Source: Centropus unirufus
Taxonomy: Eukaryota; Chordata; Aves; Cuculiformes; Centropidae
Length of the DNA: 64,000 bases
Assembly (NCBI GenBank): GCA_013397695.1
Contig: VYZI01000185.1
Span: 947,307-1,011,306, forward strand
Direction: 5' to 3'
Shown in pieces: positions 1 through 12,494 of this stretch. Below the pieces are notes generated by a model. The model was not told the origin of the DNA, did no database searches, and saw only the letters and a list, made by a program, of their open reading frames with translations. A program made the translations under genes and the position numbers. The stretch's first letter is position 1. Every line of letters begins with the position of its first letter.

Positions 1-142
1 GTGTCCTTGGTCTTCTAATTAGATTGTAAGTTTTTTGGGGGCATGGACCACCTTTCTGGTTTGGTTTTTTTTTTGTTTGTTTGTATAGCACCTAGCATGA
101 TACTGTTCCTGTCTCAAACTCTTCAGGACTGTCATCAAAATG
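1..142 (+). repeat. MIR-type SINE, 3' tail fragment
   Basis: The text ATTAGATTGTAAG...TTTGGGGGCATGGACCA followed by TTTGTATAGCACCTAGCA matches the tail I remember for ancient amniote MIR/core-SINE copies. The 5' part is outside the window or lost. The assignment is from memory. Confidence 0.7.
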
Positions 143-2425
143 TAGGTCTTCATCACCTGTCTGTCTGTACGGTTCTTCTGGGTTTCTGTCTGCAGAAGAT
201 CCTTTTAATTCAATTTCCAATCTACTGTGCACTGCTAGATGGATCCCCTTTCTAAGCAGAGCCCTGAACCAAGTGTCTGGGGATCCTGGGTTTCAGAGCA
301 GTGGCTTTGGCACCTTGCTTAGTAGATCTGTGATGAGGATTTATTGAGTTTAATTTTAATTCTTTCTGTCCAGCGTCACCTGATGTTGTGACTTAGTGGA
401 GGTTGTATGCCTGCCTTTTAAGTTTCAAGCCGCCTCTCATCCTCATCATATAATAAGACTTGTAGTTTATAATTAGCTGAAGTGTGGGGACAAAATGAGA
501 TGAAAACAGGTACCTAGCTGTTACCAGTGTGATTCTCACCTCCCCATAGGCAGGGAGTAATTAGAGTTTCTGCACAAAACCTGCTCCCTTTAGGCTGCTG
601 GTTGAACTGCATTAATAATGAAAGATTTGTGGGGTGGTTTTGGTTCACTGAATATTCTGACAAGTTGTAAGCAAAGTGTTGACAAACTGAAAAGTAGAAA
701 ACCTTTTCTCCTCTAAGTCATTTGGGGTCAAAAGAAATATTTTTATCACTCTTCTCTCTTAAGAGGCTGGGAAGACAAATCAAAAGGAGAAAAAGAAAAA
801 GCTCCAGTAGTTTCAAATGGAGATTTGGAAATGTTTCCCCTTGGTGCTCTCTCAACCAAAACACTGATACCTCCCAATCTTTATTTTCAAGATCAACAGT
901 TTGGCAAAAGAGAAGTGAATACATGGACTGTGTTAGTATTTTTGTAGAGATCTTTATTTTCCTTGCTCCTTTCCTTATTCAAAAATGCTTCAGCTGATGA
1001 TTATCCCTCAGGTCTAACCACTCATGCATATTTAAAACTGAAATGGTTAAAGAATAAATGCAAATTTAGGCACTGATCTTGGCAGAATTTTCGAGATTTG
1101 TGGAGGGTTACACCCATCACTGCCTGAAATGGAGAAATCCCATCTCTATGAAGAAATCGTTTTACAATAATTTGGGATTTTCTGACTTTGCATGGCAGAG
1201 TCATCCAGAAATGTCATGCTGAGTTGCAGTTCTATTCATGTCTTCAGTCAGACATCAGCCTCTGTAGTCTGAGCTGGAAAGATATCTGGGGCAGAAATGG
1301 CCAAATTCTCTTTTCCTGGAGCTCAGGTTTATCCATATCATATGACTTAACAAACCCCAACAGACTGGATTCACATCCTTTCCCACCCATATTCTTCGTT
1401 TTCCCTTGGGCCTAATACACAAAAGATGTCCTCAGCTTGCTTGGCTCACCGGCCAGGATTTCCAAAGGACAGCTAAAGCCACTCCACGGGCAGTAACTGC
1501 CTTCCAGCGCTTTCATGGGCCATCTCTGAATTAGGTGCAGGACATAAATGTTATTGCTCCAGTTGCACCCAGTGACCTAACGTGAGTTAAATATTAAGGG
1601 TATAGAGCAGTAGTTACCTGTCTAGCAGGTATGTGACTATACAGTTAACTTACAGCAGGATAGCTGAATAATATCTAAAAGAGTGTCGCCTGTGCTTAAA
1701 ATTAAGGATACACTTAAGCCATTTGCTGAAATGAGGTCAGACGTTTGTCACTTTACAGGGTCGAGCTCTAAACTAACATAAGCTGTTTCATCTCTCCCTT
1801 GACACTTCAGTCTTTTACTAATTTATCAGCATCCTAAAGCAGCGTGTGAAGTTGCTGCAGAACAGAAGTGTTTCAGATACAAATAGCAATTGTTAGCCTC
1901 TTCCCTCTGGTAAATGGCAGCAGGCAGAAACCTCTCTCAACCTGCCAAGAACCAAATGTGGGACACAAGAAAGAATTATTGGTGCATGAAGCTTAAAGAG
2001 ATAGGGGACTTATTTCTTTACTGCAAATAATGTGTTCAGTAATTTCTCTTTCCTGAGTCTGCATTTCTGATGGCAATAGTTTACAATAATGAGCATAAGA
2101 AAACAGAAAGGATGTGTGCAAGATCAATTTGAATCTAATAGAATGGATAAATGAAAGGTGCAGGGGTTAGAAGAAAGGTAGAAAATCCCAGGAGGCAGAG
2201 GAGTAGTGGTGTGTTTACAGCAAGCGGCAGAGCGCCAGAGCTCTTGCATTCTGCCTTCCCATTTATAGCAGGGATATAGGGCTGCACAGCCTCCCTCATA
2301 GGAAGCAGACCTTGCAATATCATTTTGTGCAAAATCTATCACTTTGAGCTATCTCACTGTATAGAAATTACCTTTTAAGTGGCTAAGTAGACACCCAGTT
2401 TTATTCCTTTCTTCTTATTTCAAGA

Positions 2426-2535
2426 AACAATGGGAGTAACAGCACTTGCCTGCCTTACTAGAGTGCTGAGAGCTTTAATTAATGTCTCTAATTCAATTTG
2501 AACTCCTTGGATAAAAGGCGCTGCCTTGTGACAGC
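2426..2535 (+). repeat. MIR-type SINE relic
   Basis: It contains the order typical of the MIR 3' half: a CTTGCCTGCCTTACTAGAGTG block, TTTAATTAATGT, then CTCCTTGGATAAAAGGCGCT. It is diverged and truncated at the 5' side. Confidence 0.65.
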
Positions 2536-3147
2536 AAAGGTATTGCCTAAAATAGAATATAATTAACACACAGATATCAATCATGATGAAATTAAGTGTA
2601 CATTCAAATACAACTTGCACTTTACAGAAAGTGCTTGCCTATTTTTCCTCCAAGAATCCTGAAGACTCATAAGACAAGGAACACTTTATATTCCAAGATG
2701 AATCCAGCTTAGAATAAGGCCATCTTAAACCACCTAGCAGACTAAAAGGCATTGTAACTGAAGTCTCCATTTGCCCCGATGGAAATGCCTTCATGATAGA
2801 CAGTGCTGGAAACTGATATAACGTGACTCAGAATCATCTAACATCTAACATTTTCTTCTCCCAGTGCTTACTTACAGAGAACACCAACCTATGTCCTAGC
2901 TCACCCACCAATCATCTTTATTAACAGATGTGACAATGACGTGGTTGTGTTTGTTGATATGAATCAGAAGGACCCAGATCACTGCATTGTTCCGTAGTGC
3001 TCCTGAGTGGAAATGGGCTTTGTAGTTTGGATTTTTTTTGACTGCTGCACTACAGAACTTCCTGACATCTTGAGATGGTTGTCATTCATTGCTTGTAGGA
3101 TAGGAACACATCGTGAGACACATTGTGGGCAGGAGGACGGTGTTTTA

Positions 3148-3350
3148 CTAGGTGCTATACGCAGATAATGACCTCTCCAACAAGTTCCTGGTTCAAGCAG
3201 TCAAACAAATGTTGTTGTGTCTGTGCCAATAATTGGAAAGTGAGGCATAAAAAAAGCATCTAAGGGCACTGCTCAAGATCATAAAGGATATCTGGGGCAG
3301 CAGAATGTGGATTCCTGGATCAAAACCCAGTGCCTGACTCCCTTAGGACT
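3148..3350 (-). repeat. MIR-type SINE relic, reverse orientation
   Basis: Read on the + strand it starts with the reversed tail (ACTAGGTGCTATAC). It continues through GAAAGTGAGGCATAA and CTCAAGATCATAAAG and ends near GGATCAAAACCCAGTGCC. These match the reverse complement of the MIR core in order. Confidence 0.65.
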
Positions 3351-5862
3351 CTCCTTTAGTGCTGAGATGGCTTCTGTGCCAAATTTAGCTTTTCCTTAGT
3401 CTTAAGTCTCCTACCCAAGGGCTATATACTTGGTGACATAGCTTCCCTGCCCTTTCTTCCTTCAACCCTTTTGCGAAATCCCCAGAACATATCTTACATC
3501 ACTGGAGCCCCATAAAGTCACCTAACAAATTAATTTCAGATTCAAACTTGTTAGGAGTTAGATGGAACGCACCTCACAATATTGCAATAGACACAAAATA
3601 ATCCTAGTTTAGTAAGCTTTATAGCTTCCATGGGACCAGCCCCGTGGTGTGTATTAATCTTTAATGTGAAACAACATCTCTATAGCAGCTACAGGGGGAA
3701 AAAAGATACTACTAAAAAATTAAAGTTGATGGTGTGATAGTTGTCTGGACCCAAATGTGTTCTACCATCCTCTGTTGCCTCAGGCACCATCCCTGCTCTC
3801 AGCATTGATACAGCCAGCTTCCAGACTGGAGATATGTCTGTTTCTTCTGGTGATCTCAAGGCATGTTCTTCCCATGTCTTAACCATTGGTTGAGAGCTAT
3901 CACAACTCTAATCATTCTGACTCGTAACTCTGATCTAAAAGGAAAGGAAGGGAGGCTGAAGAGGGGCACAGAAGGAATTAGGGCATATCTCATCACTTTT
4001 TATAAGCAGATATTTCTCCAATGTATGATGCTCACATGTGGGAGGACACATTGGGATTTCTCTGAAACACATTTCTTTTGGCTCTTTTTTGTATTTAAGT
4101 TTGCTCTTGCACTGCTCTGGGAACTGGAGATGAGCTGCCACTCTACTTTGGTATGTAAAAGCTTCCTTTCTCTCTTTGCAATAGAAATTCAATAGGAAGT
4201 GAAATGTTTAAAGGAAAACTGATCCAGACTGGCTGATGAAGGAAGTAGTTATGGATGAGTTTAATGAACAGACAACCAAGCGAGTTTGGACAATGTGTAC
4301 AGAACAACTGATCATTATCAGCAGCAAATCTGCATACCAGCCTAATGGCAAATATGCTGAGTTTACAGCTGCTTACTGTGATGGGATGGTGTAGATTTGC
4401 AAAGACCAGCACGGCAGAGAAGCAACCTTGGATGGAGAAACAGGAGAAATGAACTGAACTGGAATTTGGAAATACTGAGGGGGGGATGTAGCTGGGCATG
4501 TTTCCCAGCAGTTCCCCTGGGTTTATGACCACTGTGAGTGGAAGCAGAGCTGTACTGTAGCCCACTTGGAATATATTCAATGTAGGGCTAGGCTAGACCC
4601 TCCTCAAACCCCAGTTTTGTAAGGTAAAGTAGAAAAATTTCTTTCTGAGAGGCAAGGGGCTAAAGTGCTGAGAACTGCCACATTCATGGATGAAGTAGGA
4701 CTCAGTGGTGAAGGTTAATATTAAACACATGCCTCCATAATAGGAACAACCTTCTCCGTCAAGAGCTACTGGTACCATTAGGTTTAATAACAGTAATATT
4801 CTATCTGCAATTGGAAAGAAGTTTATATGTGAAAACAGAAAAAGTGAACAGTCATGGACTTGCGCATACTTAATTTTTTCTTCATGTAATGCAACAGCTG
4901 ACTGTCATTTTTAACCAAAGCTATACAACTCCACTTTGTGAAGTGATGCTGAGCTCACTGCAGCTCCCCAGACACATGCTGTGCACATGTGCAGACTCCC
5001 ACACACTCCAGCGCACATACACACTCGAGACTTGTGCTCCCCATCACACTCCTGGGTTCAATCCACCCATGCAAATGCATGCTTGCTGCTCTGGGCTGCA
5101 GCTTTGCCACGCTCTTGGTGGAAGCTCATGGAGATGGCCATGCTGACCACAAATGCTGATGCCCTCTGGTCTATACTATGCTGCTAACTCCAGCCATTCT
5201 CATCTTCACACACAGCGCGGCCCATGTGCGTGGCACCTCTAGCACACCTCAGTTTGGCCTTTCTCTTAGCAAAATTTTTTCTCTCTGGGAACTGAAGGCT
5301 TGCAGAGAGTTTATGGTGGACTCAGACTCAAAACCAGAGGTGATTCTGGAGGTGTACAAATAAGCCTGACACTAAATCTCAGTGTAGCAGAGCTCCACGT
5401 AGCCTAAATCTCCTGCTTTAAAGAGTGGCTACAATCTCTCTGCTCTATATTCTGCAGGGATAGGTGGGTATCACCTATCCAGAGAACAACTTTTGGACTG
5501 GTTTGTGCGCCCAGAGGGGGGTGGATGTAGCCTCAAGTTCACTCTGCTTGCCTGGGCATGCCCACCGTGTTGGCACATCCTCCACAAAACTCAGCAAAGC
5601 AGCCAGATGGACAGGAGGTGGGCAGGAGGAGGAACACATCCTGCGCATGGAGAGGACTTTTTCAGAGCAGCATCAGCAACTCCCAGCAATGAGGAACACA
5701 ATGCAGCACGCTGGGCTGCTGTTGCAGCCACGTTGCAGTTAGGAAGCAGAAAGGACAGGGGGTCCATGCCAGGTGCAGGATGCCAGTGAAGCAAGCTGCT
5801 CACCTTCCACCGAAGGAGCACATGGCTTTGTTCAGAGAGGGGCACTGAGCCAACAGAATTAC

Positions 5863-6060
5863 TGCGGAGGCGGATGATCTAATGGCTGAAACGCTAGAAA
5901 TGGGAGTCAGGAGATGAGGGCACTCTTCCAGCTGTATCCGTGGCTTGCTGCCTAACCTTTGGCAAGGCATTTCACCCCTCTGTTTGCCTTCCCACTCATC
6001 ATATGTCTTGTCTGTTTAGCTGTTAAACACATCGGGGAGAGGAGCTGGCTCGTAGCAGGG
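5863..6060 (+). repeat. MIR-type SINE, fairly complete
   Basis: It reads AATGGCTGAAACGCTAGAAA, GGGAGTCAGGAGATGAGGG, TTGCTGCCTAACCTTTGGCA, CATTTCACCCCTCTGTTTGC, then a tail with TCTTGTCTGTTTAGCTGTTA. The head-core-tail order is that of MIR/core-SINEs. It is the best preserved SINE in the window. Confidence 0.75.
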
Positions 6061-6885
6061 CTGTCCGCAGCCATGATTTGATGGAGGAATGCAGTGGGAC
6101 AGCAGTTCTCCCATCATGTGAGCGACAGGGTGCCCTGCATCAGGTGGTGTGAAGCATCCCTTAAAGCTCCTTAGTTAATCTCCTACACTGATAATGCACG
6201 TTCAGTATGTTGCCCTACAGAACCTTGATCTTGGGAAAAGCCTGGAGGTCCTACCATAACAGATCGTGACCCCCTCCATCAGGCACACACCTCCCAAACA
6301 GCCAGGCAGGAAAGGTTGATGTGATTTTTATCTTTCAAAGTTTGACAGGCTTTCATAGTCGTGTGTGTGTCTCTGTGTGTCCACATGTGCTTGTCACTGA
6401 AGCCTGAGTAATTATTTTGTTTTATTTCTTTTTTTTGGCAGCACTTTAAAGTAAGACCTGGGCCTTTATAGATTGCTCAGGTTGTATGGAGGGAATATGG
6501 ATTACAGATCATCAGAGAGACATGAAAGCAGAAGAGACACTTCTCTGGCACAGCATTAAAGGGACAATAAAGGGGTAATTGTAGCCTAGGGTGCGGCCAG
6601 CTTCTGTCCCCAGCTTCACTTGCCTTTTTGGCACTGCAGAGAACTTCATGAGGGAAACGATGGAAAAGCTGGGGTGAGGATATCTCAGGTCAGGACCTGG
6701 TTATTTCAAAGGTAATATATGCCCAGGAGGTTAAAGGCACCACTTAGATGCATGAATAAAACACTGCCAAATACTCTAAGATGTAACACAGGCGACTGAA
6801 GTCTTTTAAAACTTGATTTTTCATGTCTATTTTCACCCTGACAGATGGTTGTCAAAAGATCAAAGCAATTCCCATTTTTAAACTA

Positions 6886-6960
6886 TTTTTCTCCGTTCTT
6901 CCTCTCCTCCCCTCCATTTCTCTCTCTCTCTCCTTCCTCCTCTTCCCTCTCTTTTTCAAC
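6886..6960 (+). promoter_or_regulatory. Long polypyrimidine tract of the exon 2 acceptor
   Basis: About 75 bases are almost wholly C and T, including a short (TC)n run, and lead directly to CAACAG at 6962. This is far longer than a normal 15-25 base tract. It should bind U2AF and could bind PTB, which is often linked to regulated exons. Confidence 0.75.
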
Positions 6961-6962
6961 AG

Positions 6963-7012
6963 GACTCCACAGAATGGAGCAAGAATGAGAGGAAAAAGGC
7001 AGACAGAAAAGC
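6963..7012 (+). other. BRINP1: BRINP1 5' UTR part of exon 2
   Basis: A very strong acceptor (a long pyrimidine tract ending in TTTTTCAACAG at 6962) lies 50 bases before the initiator ATG. I therefore place the exon start at 6963. The leader contains two upstream ATGs, at 6974 and 6985. The exact 5' edge is inferred from the acceptor, because no transcript evidence is available. An alternative is that transcription starts further upstream with no splicing here, but the acceptor and the known non-coding exon 1 of this gene argue against that. Confidence 0.75.
6974..6988 (+). promoter_or_regulatory. Upstream ORF 1 in BRINP1 leader (4 codons)
   Basis: An ATG with a strong start context (A at -3, G at +4) opens a four-codon frame, MEQE, and ends in TGA 24 bases before the main ATG. 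Such short frames usually lower translation of the main protein. It is real only if the transcript includes this stretch, which depends on the exon start at 6963. Confidence 0.55.
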
Positions 7013-7032
7013 ATGAACTGGAGGCTTGTTGA
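6985..7032 (+). promoter_or_regulatory. Upstream ORF 2 overlapping the BRINP1 start codon (15 codons)
   Basis: The ATG at 6985 overlaps the TGA of the first upstream frame (ATGA). It opens MRGKRQTEKHELEAC and ends at 7032, 17 bases past the main start at 7013-7015 and in another frame. Ribosomes using it cannot easily initiate at the main ATG. It has A at -3 but A at +4. The effect on expression is inferred, not shown. Confidence 0.5.
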
Positions 7033-7230
7033 GTTCCTCTACCTCCTGTTTATATGGGACCATATACTAGTACAGCCCTCCCACCAGGACCCAGCTGCTA
7101 CCAATCAACATGTCTCCAAGGAATTTGATTGGCTTATTTCAGACAGGGGGCCTTTCCACCACTCACGGAGCTACTTATCCTTTGTGGAAAGACATCGTCA
7201 AGGATTTACAACCAGATATAAAATATACAG
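7013..7230 (+). CDS. BRINP1: BRINP1 coding exon 2: signal peptide and N-terminus (residues 1-73)
   Basis: This exon codes for residues 1-72 plus two bases of codon 73. It opens MNWRLVEFLYLLFIW, a short polar start followed by a hydrophobic core, which fits a cleavable signal peptide of about 20 residues ending before QPSHQ. The segment around residues 35-73 (EFDWLISDRGPFHHS onward) is the conserved BRINP N-terminus leading into the MACPF domain. The start was chosen because it puts the signal peptide at the extreme N-terminus and has A at -3; a longer in-frame start is not supported. The donor is AG|GTATGT, and codon 73 (AG|G, Arg) is completed by the next exon. Reading on into the intron reaches a stop within 9 codons, confirming the exon end. 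Confidence 0.97.
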
Positions 7231-8785
7231 GTATGTTGGTTTCCTACAGCATTTGTAGCTTGGATGAGTTGGAGGTGGTGGCTACTCAGTCAGTTTCCAT
7301 GGTCTCAAGGCTTGTAGGAGGTGCATCATTGTCCCTGTTCCACCTGGAAACCCTTACTTGGTTCTTCATGGTCCTCAGTTGGCAAGGCAAATTGCTTCAA
7401 AGACTCAGATGTAATGCACTGATTCAGATACGAAGGCACTGTGATACCACAGCAATGTGCACAACGTAGATTGAGATAAAAAAGGACCAAAGGTGTGGGT
7501 GTACTTCATTTGCGGTGACAGATAAGTTCATAGGCTGGTTCACAAGCCTCTTTTTCAAATCAATGTACCTATGGGTACTTGGCAGACCAAGCCTCCAAGT
7601 ACCAAACTCATGTCAAATGCCAATAGCTTAAGGTTCATATGGGCAAGAGCAGACATAAAGATGTCAAAACACACATCAGTATGGCAGTTCTCACACTGCT
7701 GTTCCTGAGCTTTAGCTGTGCTTTGCCTATCTCAGAGCTTTGCAGATTATCATCTCCATGTAGGAGTCAGATGTGCCTTAAGAACCATGATCTTAGTTTA
7801 AAAGATTTCCAATTAAAAAATTACAGAGAATAGGGAGAATTTGGATTTTCCTTTGCCTTCTAGGTTTTGAAGCTTTTGTCGTTGCTTGTTTCAAGCTCTT
7901 CTTGCCAGCTGTGATATACAGAAACACACTTTCATTTTTATTTTAACATGAAAAGCTGTGGTGTTCATGCAGGCCTTCTATTAAAGCAGCAATCTCTTTG
8001 GAGTAAAGGGGAATAAGCCAGCGAGTGTCATGAGATTTGTGCTAAAATCCAAAGAGACCACAAAACTCTCATAGACATGTGTGCATTTACATAATTATAT
8101 AGTCCTGTCGTGTCTCAGAAAGACACTTGCAAACACAACCATGCAAACTAGTAGGTAGGAAAGTGCTGCTGAATAGCCTACTGGCAACATAGCCTGCACG
8201 CAGATACAAATACATGGCAACTGGGGGATGGGCAGTGTTCAGTGTTCTCCTATGGGCAAAAAGCCAAAAGCATTTGCAGAGTAATAGAGACGTGCGAGAC
8301 ACCATCTATGTGTGGGGAAGAAAAATGAATTGTGCCTGTCCCATGGCCTCCAGGGAGTGCAGCATCCACCCCCCTCCCATCAGTCTGCAGAGCAAAGTGG
8401 GGTTAGCATGGGTGAAAATATTGTCCTGGCTTGTCCTCTTAATTCAAAATAGCTCAGGGGGAAGACAGCCCCCAAGACTAGAAATTATGCTGTCACACTT
8501 TCACTAAGGAGGTCTCGCTGTCTTTGCTTGCATAGAAGAGTTGAGAAAACATGCTTTTCTCAAAAAGACTTTCTTCCTGGTTGTGGATATCCCCAGCTCT
8601 CCTTCTGCCCTGGCTGACAACATGCACTCTGATCTAGACCACAGATCTCTGCCCCATGCAATGCCTCTGGCACTGGCTCTGCCCTTTGCTAAAGAGCTAT
8701 TCAGCCCTGAATGCCACCACAGCAGTCCACAGGGGCTGTACTGGCAGAGAAATGCATGCAATGTATGTATTCAGACACATCTAAG

Positions 8786-9105
8786 AGCTGTCACTGTAGG
8801 TCAGGCCAGAGATCCATCAAGCCTGAGATCCTGTCTCTAAGAATCATGGAGAAAACAGGTCTGGAAGGACCTTGAGAGGTCATTCAATCCATGCTTCTTC
8901 CCCAGAAGGCAGACTCAGACATACCTGTGTTACATTTGACAGAGGTTTGTGCAAAACCTTTCCTGAAAAGCTTCCTGTGATGGAGAAGTCACATCCAGAG
9001 CAGGCAGCTTGTGCCATGGCTCTGCCTTCCTCACTTTTGTAATGAGATGAAAATCTTCCTTGTATGTAAAGCTGGTGAGGGCTAGTTTTATCTGCTGTGC
9101 CATGA
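8786..9105 (-). mobile_element. CR1 LINE remnant, reverse orientation, possibly two pieces
   Basis: The + strand text GTCTGGAAGGACCTTGAGAG, AGAAGGCAGACTCAGACATA and GGAGAAGTCACATCCAGAGC follows the reversed 3' region of an old CR1 family. A preceding piece (8786-8838, GATCCATCAAGCCTGAGATC) looks like a second CR1-like fragment. It is inactive and heavily mutated, with no reverse transcriptase frame. Confidence 0.7.
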
Positions 9106-9612
9106 GGATCAAATTCCCCTTTGGTTTGTAGGAGGCTGCTGTGGTGTGCTGTGAAGGCTTATCTCAGTTCAGGATGAACTTTATACACAGGAAGTGGAAA
9201 GGGATTTGTTTTTCTCCATTTTTGCTGAATATTGCCAAAGTAATTATGAATGATGCTTCTAGTACGGGGAGGACACAATGTTCTTCCAACATGGGAGGAA
9301 ACGGACAGCAGCATTCTGCATGCACTGGAGGCTCCCGAGTGTGGGGAGGGGTCTGAGAAGGGTCTTACAAGCTGGTCATAGTGCTGCAGAAGTCATTATT
9401 CATACAAGGAACTGGAGGTGAGACAGGGCCCAGGGGAAACAGAGAATTGGGAGAGATGCAAAAAGACTGAAATGCCACATAAGAAGGCACCTAATGGCCA
9501 AATACCATGCACTAAGCTGAAGGAGCCATGTGTATCATGGTTTGAGCCGTAGGGAGGCGAGTGCTTTGGAAACACTCTCTGGGACTGACTTTTGCTCCAG
9601 CTGAGGTCAACT

Positions 9613-9630
9613 GAGGAGGAGGAGGAGGAG
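9613..9630 (+). repeat. (GAG)n microsatellite
   Basis: Six GAG units in a row. Confidence 0.9.
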
Positions 9631-11669
9631 AAATCCTTATGTGCTTCAGCAGAGCAGATGGAGCTGTCAGGTAGGGCACTGACTAGATATTGCAGGGTTG
9701 TTTGTTTTTAATATCTGGCCCTGTTGGCAGAAATGGTCACTTAAAATTGGAGTGTCAAAATCAGTCTAGCTATGAAGAATTAGAGCCACAGCCAATTCTA
9801 GCAGGTAAGAGCGGACTCTGAGCACACACGCCCTCCAGAACATATCATTTTACTGAAACCCACAGGGGTAAAATTTCATTTTGTGGGGTCCTTAAATTGA
9901 CTGTGAGAATCTGTGAAGCTGTTGGGATTTTGTCAACTGTTTAATTCCAACATAGAAGCCTCTTTCCTCCCAAATGATGTCTCTCAATTGCTCTTTGCAC
10001 TAGACTAGCCCAAGGGAGGCACTTATTCTACATTAAGGATATTGCTCCTCTCCTTAGAAAAGCAGAGGATTTGGAGCATGGGAATCTTCTGTGTAGTCTT
10101 CTCTTTTGGTGTTCTTTTCTCCCACACTTTTTTTTTGATTGGCTGGTTTGTTGTTTGTCCCTCAGCCAGACAGTTTCTTTTGGACACTTGGGATTTTGTT
10201 GAGTGAGGTTTCACCTGACCGCTTTTCTTTCTCCTAAGGCCCATAGCAGCAGGCCTCAAACCAGCCACAGTGATGAAGGATTTGGAGTGGATATGAAATC
10301 AGGCAAGAGGACCTCACCATCTCTAATTCAAACATTGCTGCCTATTTAGTGGTGATTTCCCCAGTGTCTTGCTGTGCAGGAGCATGGACACAGCGCATTA
10401 GGACCGTGTCATTTACATTGAAAGCCAACAGAGCTAAAGCTGCTGCCAATGCTATGCAGCAGCATAAGACAAAATGCAGCATTTTCTCATGTTTAGAAGT
10501 GTCTTTAAAAAGGAAGTACAAGCGAATTAAAACACCCAACGCTCCTCCTTCCATCACAGCTGAAGTTCAGAAGTCTGTTAGCAACAAAGAGCCCGCTTCA
10601 GTTAGCAAGGCTATTTTGTTTGCTGCATAAGCAGAATTTCTGTTGAACAGCAGAGTTGCTGCTATCTCTTCATAGGATCCCTGGATCCAGATATAGCATC
10701 CTAGCACAGAAAGGCAGTGCACAGTTGCAGCCTCCAAAGGCTCATTCTTTCCTTCTCTGTATTACATTTTACCAGTTCTTAGGTCTCTTTCTCACAAAAC
10801 TTGGGCCACTGATTTTCCTGGTACCCTCATTTGTGGTTTGCACCTTGCGTGTGATATTAGTAGGAAGACAAGCATAGGGGGAGATGTTTTATATTAAATC
10901 ATGGACAGTAGGGATAGATACAATTGCATTAAGGAAGCACATTAATCATCATCAATTCATACTAATAAGGCTGGTTTAGGGGGGCCTCTGGCAGGAAAAT
11001 GCTGCTTTGATCATTATCTGTGCACTCTGATGCTAATGCAGATAGGATGGCAGATGCTGAGAGTGGCTTGTGGGATGTCTGAATATTCATTATCACTATC
11101 CTTGTTGTTGTTCCTAGTCATGAGAGCCTTGGGTACTCGGTGCTGCACGAGGGCTGGAAAACAGATGAAACTCAGCTTGGCTTTGGGACAGCTCAGACCA
11201 GAAAACATTTCTGTTACCACGAGACAGTTGTTAGCAGCTTCAGTCCAGTTCTTTGAAGTAAATTGTTGTGTTGTCCTTTTTTCTTCTCCCAGAAACTGAT
11301 AATTTAGCTACAAGGCAAAGCAAAAGAAGCAGTAGACTGAGCACTTGGATACACTATGCAAATAGCCAGGCAGAAGCACTGAAACAGAGCATTGCGCTAA
11401 TGACGCTGCTCAGTTCAAACAAGTTCTAGAAAAAATACATGTTTTCTAGAAAATAATGAGGCCTTGTCATTCAATATCAGAGGTGAGACAAAGGAGGCAA
11501 AAAAGGCTGGTGGTGAGATGGTCTTGTCCAGCTGGGTGGACAGGCTGCCACTGCCAGTTTTCCTACAGCAAGGCAAGGGCAGGACACCCTGCCTTGCCAG
11601 GAGGGACTCATGGTTAGACTGGTAGAGAGGTAATGCAGGCAACATCTATATTTTTGCCCCAGGGTCATG

Positions 11670-11800
11670 ATGTGGCTGTGGGTAAGCTCACTTCTCAGTG
11701 CCTCAGTTCCCTCCCCGCCCTGACAATAGGAGATGACAGTGTTTGTCTGCTCTGCGTTGCTGGGCAGATTTAATTAAATGCTGCAAGGTGTTTGGACGTA
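11670..11800 (+). repeat. MIR-type SINE relic
   Basis: The blocks TCAGTGCCTCAGTTCCCTCC, TAGGAGATGACAGTG, and ATTTAATTAAATGCTGCAAG follow the MIR core and 3' order. Confidence 0.7.
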
Positions 11801-12356
11801 AGGGACAGGAGCAATATGAAGTGGATGATCACACAGGGCTGGAAGGGAAATGTGCATGTGTAAGAAGAAATGAGGATTTTCCATGTGTGGGAGTTTAATT
11901 CCATTTTCTGAAATGACAGTAGGGACAAGAAAATTTGGCTCTCTGTGTAAGAGAGCAGGGAAACCCTGGGGTATAAAAAGGAGATCTGCTCGCCTTGCAG
12001 CTTCTCCTGCAGTGGGACCATTTAGAGGCTGCCTAATTTCATGAAACCTGCAGATGCACAATACTTCTGAGATTTCTGCCAAGTCTGTTTAAAATGCACC
12101 AACAGATTCAAAACCTAGTGGAGGATGTGACAACAAACCAGCCAGTCCTGTCCTCTCCCTCTCCCTCCAGAGTGACAGGACAAAACTGATTCTTACGTAT
12201 GCTCCTTGCAGTAAGGTCCCTGGATATATAAAAAGGAAACACAGCTCTCGAGACAGGAAAGGTTGCGAGTACCAGGCTGCACAAGCTAGCTATAAATTGG
12301 TCGGGATGGTGCCTGGGGAAAGCACTGATTTTTTAAATTTTTTTTTTCTCCCTCCT

Positions 12357-12494
12357 TGGTGGCTTTCAAGGCTTGCCTGGACAAAGCCACAGCTGATGTG
12401 CTTAAGAGCTGTAAGAGCTGGTGCTAGCCCTGCTTCAAGTGAGAGGTTGGCTTAGGGACCCCAAGGGCCCCATCTAACCCATATTTCTGTGATT
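12357..12494 (+). mobile_element. CR1 LINE 3' end, forward orientation
   Basis: GTGGCTTTCAAGGCTTGCCT, TGCTTCAAGTGAGAGGTTGG and a terminal ATTTCTGTGATTA match the 3' UTR and end of bird CR1. The 5' truncation is typical of CR1 insertion. Confidence 0.75.

Larger units (their letters stand above)
1..6962 (+). other. BRINP1: Intron 1 (3' part) or upstream DNA of BRINP1
   Basis: No coding exon is visible in this stretch. It holds four MIR-like SINE remnants (1-142, 2426-2535, 3148-3350, 5863-6060), a short GT-rich patch near 6361-6380 and, at the end, the long pyrimidine tract of the acceptor. Reading frames here are short and have no recognisable domains. It is called intron because the gene is known to have a non-coding first exon and because of the strong acceptor at 6962. 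Confidence 0.7.

Noticed and set aside
4143..4580. 145-codon open frame on the - strand in intron 1
   Set aside because: No domain, low-complexity hydrophobic stretches, no promoter or splice support.
5365..5420. Possible further copy of the palindromic repeat
   Set aside because: Only one arm is faintly similar and the centre is missing.
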